From: Lingula anatina
Lineage: Eukaryota; Brachiopoda; Lingulata; Lingulida; Lingulidae
Direction: 5' to 3'
NCBI RefSeq assembly: GCF_001039355.2
Contig: NW_019775409.1
Coordinates: 314,897 to 378,896, forward strand
DNA: 64,000 nt
Position numbers and translations under genes: made by a program. A model generated the notes under the pieces. It was not told the DNA's origin, made no database searches, and worked only from the letters and a program-made list of their open reading frames with translations. Numbering within the stretch: the first letter of the stretch is position 1; every line of letters begins with the position of its first letter. This document shows, piece after piece, positions 60,824 through 64,000 of this stretch.

Positions 60824-62385
60824 CTGCGGGCTATACCCTGTCCGGTTCTTGAAGAAGAGAGAGAACGTTTCTGCGCCACGTTTGTGATCTTTTAACACAT
60901 ATCAACGAGTATATCTGTTGTTGAATGCATTCTCAGTATACAAAAACTGGGAATCAAATGATGGCAAAGGGGCAGCTGTTGGGCAGTGGGTATTGCAGTG
61001 TACATGTATATAATACGGTGGGCATGCCGAGCTTTATATCAAAACTGGTGTGGCGCGAATATATCGCGAATATATATATCGCGAATATATCGCGAATATA
61101 TGTCTTTTTTTGTCCTATGCGCAAACGAATAGCTTTAACAAATACGGATTTTATTGCATAGTTGGTAAAGCGTATATACATGTTGTATTGGGGCATGGAT
61201 CACGTGTTTTGTAAATTATCATCGAGCGCTTAAAGCACAAGAGGGATTCCTCTCCTGTTAGTAAGAAGCAAACTGACTTTGCGCTAACTTGCTCAGTAGT
61301 TGTACTCGTAGATTTAATATTTTATATATTTCCAAATAGAGATCGAACTTTTCTTTATTCTGATCACCCAGGATAAGGATAAGGATCGACCTCTTCTGAC
61401 GTCACAGGTATCTCAGGGATAGTCTAATGTAGAGCATCAGAAATAGACCATGTTATAGTTGGCGCTTTTCTGTTGTAATTTTGCACCTGTACAAAAATGC
61501 ATATTTTACACGGTTTAAAAAGAGCCAAGCATTCTTTGTAGAACTGCAAACTTATTCATTCCGTTAGTACATGTAATAGCACAATTTTCCATTCTAAACC
61601 AAAAGAATGCACGAGGGTTTTTTGCCTAGTATGACTTTTTATTGAATATGTAATTAGGTTTGTACTGCTTTACGTGTGCACGAAGCTTGATTGTAGTTAT
61701 TATTGAGTTTAGTCCCAACGGTATAGACACTGCTCTCACACTAGTAAAATCTATTGAGTCTGTGTCATTAATTTTACTGTCTCATGAATATTGTGAAGAT
61801 TTGAAGTTGTGATATTTGATCTCTGATTGAGGAAAAGCATTATAATCAATGCAAATTAAAATTACACAAAAAAGTCATTACTTCATCAAGAGATTTTTGT
61901 CTCTATGCTATGTTCATAAATGAGCAGCTTTTGATTGACAATTATTTTACGTGTAGATGCAATAATCCAAAAATGTACATAGAAAATGTTCTCTTTATTG
62001 AGAAAAAAATTAACTTGTATGTTTGTTAATTTTAATATTATATTCGACAAATCCTTGCATACTTAAAAGGTTTGTGTGATTGGTCTATTGGTAAAGAAAT
62101 AAATCTTTTGACAAACCCTTTTAGTCTTAATGAACACATTTATGAAATATTATTATGGAATATTAAATCAAAAGTTATGTAGCATGTTAATGCCACTCAT
62201 CCAGTCATATTTTACATGTTAAATACATTTTTAAATCTTTCACTGGCTTACAATTCAGTCAAAATATCATGTGGGAGAACTAACATCGTCAATTACGCTA
62301 AATTGTATGTCAAGTAGCAGATTGCAAGAAATTCTTATGCCCACAGCACAGCTGAATGGCCACATTGTTGCTGCCACTTTATTTC
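60824..62385. other. Convergent 3' region between the four-TM and zinc finger genes
   Basis: No exon is seen on either strand. It holds the two convergent 3' UTRs. A plus-strand AATAAA occurs near 62098-62103, and other weak signals are scattered. Confidence 0.5.
61053..61101. repeat. Short palindromic tandem repeat CGCGAATATAT
   Basis: Four units of (T)CGCGAATATAT, one with an extra ATAT, form self-complementary ATATTCGCG/CGCGAATAT tracts in the probable 3' UTR of the four-TM gene. Confidence 0.85.
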
Positions 62386-63741
62386 TTACTGGTGTTGTAA
62401 TGTCATACTGTCACCATAATCATGCTCATGGTACTGATGCTCAAAATGCTGCTGATTCAGAAGCTGTTCCTGTTGTTGTTGTTGCTGTTGTTGTTGCAGA
62501 TATTGTGTCTGCTGCTGATGTTGGTAACCACCGTAACTTTCCCCTGTCATGGACTCCAAAAGCAATATGGCTTCCGTGGCACTCTGAACCTCCGAGGTCA
62601 TGGTCTGACCTGAGGGGACAGATGTATAGGTGGCGCCATGTGCTTGTGGAGCTGTGGAGGCAAATTGATTCATCTGAGCATCTGGTTGGGCATATTGGAC
62701 CTAAATAAAGTAGTAAATGGCAGTCAACATTACAGTACAGTTCATTTAACTGGTACATTTATTGATTGACTTCTTATATGTAAAACAACACATAAAATAA
62801 AAACAATGGCAATAGATAATTTAATTGCATAAAAAGCATGATTTGTGTGAATTTATGGACCCTGATATTTAAACAACTTTGTGAGGAAAAAAAAAAAAAA
62901 AAAAAAAGGAGCCTAGACAACACTGCATGCATATTGTGAATATGTCTGCTATTATTTTCTGCTTTTTTGAGACTAATGTACAGGAAACCAAGAGAGCACT
63001 GTACTAGGATTTTCTATACTGTTTGAGGATAAAAAAGTTGAACCTAATAAGACAACTTAGAATTACAATTTTTAGCTATTCAAATTCTTGTACAGATCTA
63101 ATTCTTCACAACTGTTCTGATGTGTCTGGTCTTGAACAAAAAGTTAACAAATAAAGTTTTAAATGAAAAGAAAATGAATCAATTAATCAATTACTGAATA
63201 TATAAATAAATAAATAAATAAATAAAAATATACTGTGCCTAGTACAACTGACCTGTAACTGTTTGTCTTGCCCCATCTCGTAATACACAGTTTCTTCTAC
63301 GATATGCTGATCTTCAGTGCTGCCCCCTATCTCCATGTTGACAGTTCCCTCTTGAACCACCTCGCTTGTCTCAGGACCTGCTGTGGTCACAATGTATACA
63401 GTCTGGAAATAATAATATGAAAATATAAATGAAAGCTTTTTATATGTAATTAATCAGAGAAATAAATAAATGGAATAACATATCAATATGGCTGGCCCAA
63501 TTTACAGGTTAGTAAAAATTTCATTCCTTGCAAGCCATTAAAAAACCACTTGGCTGAGATGCATAACACTTAAGAGTCCTTTTTTACTCATTTATAATGC
63601 TGTTCATTTCATTACTTTTTGCGGTGAAACAGTCATTATATCTTAATCAGTGCACACACTTTTCTATCCTAAACTTTGAACTGCACAAATGTACACAAAA
63701 AAACAATTTCACACACATACAATTAAGCATACACACACACA

Positions 63742-63789
<48 letters not shown>

Positions 63790-64000
63790 CCATGCAGCAC
63801 CCCACTCTCTTTCTGTCTCACCCTGTTCTGATTCCCCTCCCCATCTACTTCCATCAGCACGGTGCTGTTGGAATGTTTCTGTCTCATGTGGTTGTGAAGT
63901 CGGACTTTGGCCACAAACGTCTTCCCACACACCGTGCATGCAAACTCCTTCTGTTTCACTATCTTATGGACACCCTCCATGTGATTACGAAGAGCAGTTC
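62386..64000 (-). CDS. C2H2 zinc finger protein, 3' part only
   Basis: Exons: beyond 64000 down to 63822, 63402-63253, 62700-62386; joins are in phase 0. The first visible residues close one finger (LRNHMEGVHK, the His-x4-His end). A complete C2H2 finger follows (CTVCGKTFVAKVRLHNHMRQKH). After that come an acidic stretch, a segment rich in Val, Glu and Thr, and a Gln/His-rich tail with a polyQ run (about 62478-62510) ending TLQHQ. It is probably a multi-finger transcription factor; the tail resembles an activation domain, which is inference. The gene cannot be named because the finger array lies outside the window. Confidence 0.85.
63730..63786. repeat. (CA)n microsatellite
   Basis: About 28 CA units with one TC interruption, in the intron just after the zinc finger exon in gene sense. 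The open frame reading Cys-Val repeats on the minus strand is this microsatellite, not protein. Confidence 0.95.

Noticed and set aside
63709-63939. Cys-Val repeat frame on the minus strand
   Set aside because: It is the (CA)n microsatellite read as codons; the true exon is in another frame and ends at 63822.

Overview
The window is animal nuclear DNA: AT-rich, with intron-split genes, GT-AG splice sites, long UTRs, and many microsatellites and small fold-back elements. The gene families (nrf-6-type acyltransferase, GOLIM4, SLC35F6, TSP1/Ig/EGF receptor) are metazoan. Gene content and texture suggest an invertebrate, perhaps a lophotrochozoan such as a mollusc or annelid, but the sequence does not prove the phylum. 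I found no prokaryotic genes, viral genes or RNA genes. All exon models were built by hand, joining open reading frames at GT-AG sites and requiring consistent codon phase.

Layout. (1) 56-10157, minus: a complete 18-exon nrf-6-type membrane acyltransferase (837 codons, phase consistent throughout). One intron holds an 817-base pure T run that is probably an assembly artefact. (2) 14465-28180, minus: a GOLIM4-like Golgi membrane protein with a signal anchor, coiled coil, Gln-rich middle and acidic tail, and probably a ~3 kb AT-rich 3' UTR. (3) 28971-35137, plus: SLC35F6, nine exons and 396 codons, sharing a ~0.8 kb divergent promoter region with GOLIM4. (4) 34590-53029: a ~9.2 kb head-to-tail tandem duplication. 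Each unit carries the last SLC35F6 exon plus a gene for a single-pass receptor-like protein (Lys-rich repetitive N-terminus, three thrombospondin type 1 repeats, one Ig-like domain, one EGF domain, TM, long cytoplasmic tail). (5) 55916-60823, plus: a seven-exon, 212-codon four-TM protein of a family I cannot name firmly. (6) 62386-64000, minus: the 3' part of a C2H2 zinc finger gene running off the window.

The most notable region is the duplication. As written, neither receptor copy reads through to the full-length protein. Copy 1 has a 1-base deletion at the codons for a cytoplasmic NPxY motif, and its last exon is cut by the duplication junction. Copy 2 keeps that exon and the true 3' end, but has a 1-base insertion at a CAA repeat. 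The copies also differ by one unit of a 129-bp coding repeat and by a 21-base in-frame block. The second unit carries an orphan copy of the SLC35F6 terminal exon. The region is either a very young duplication diverging by repeat slippage, or partly an assembly or haplotype problem; long reads would decide.

There is no operon logic here. The neighbours belong to unrelated pathways (acyl transfer in membranes, Golgi trafficking, organellar transport, adhesion or signalling, transcription).
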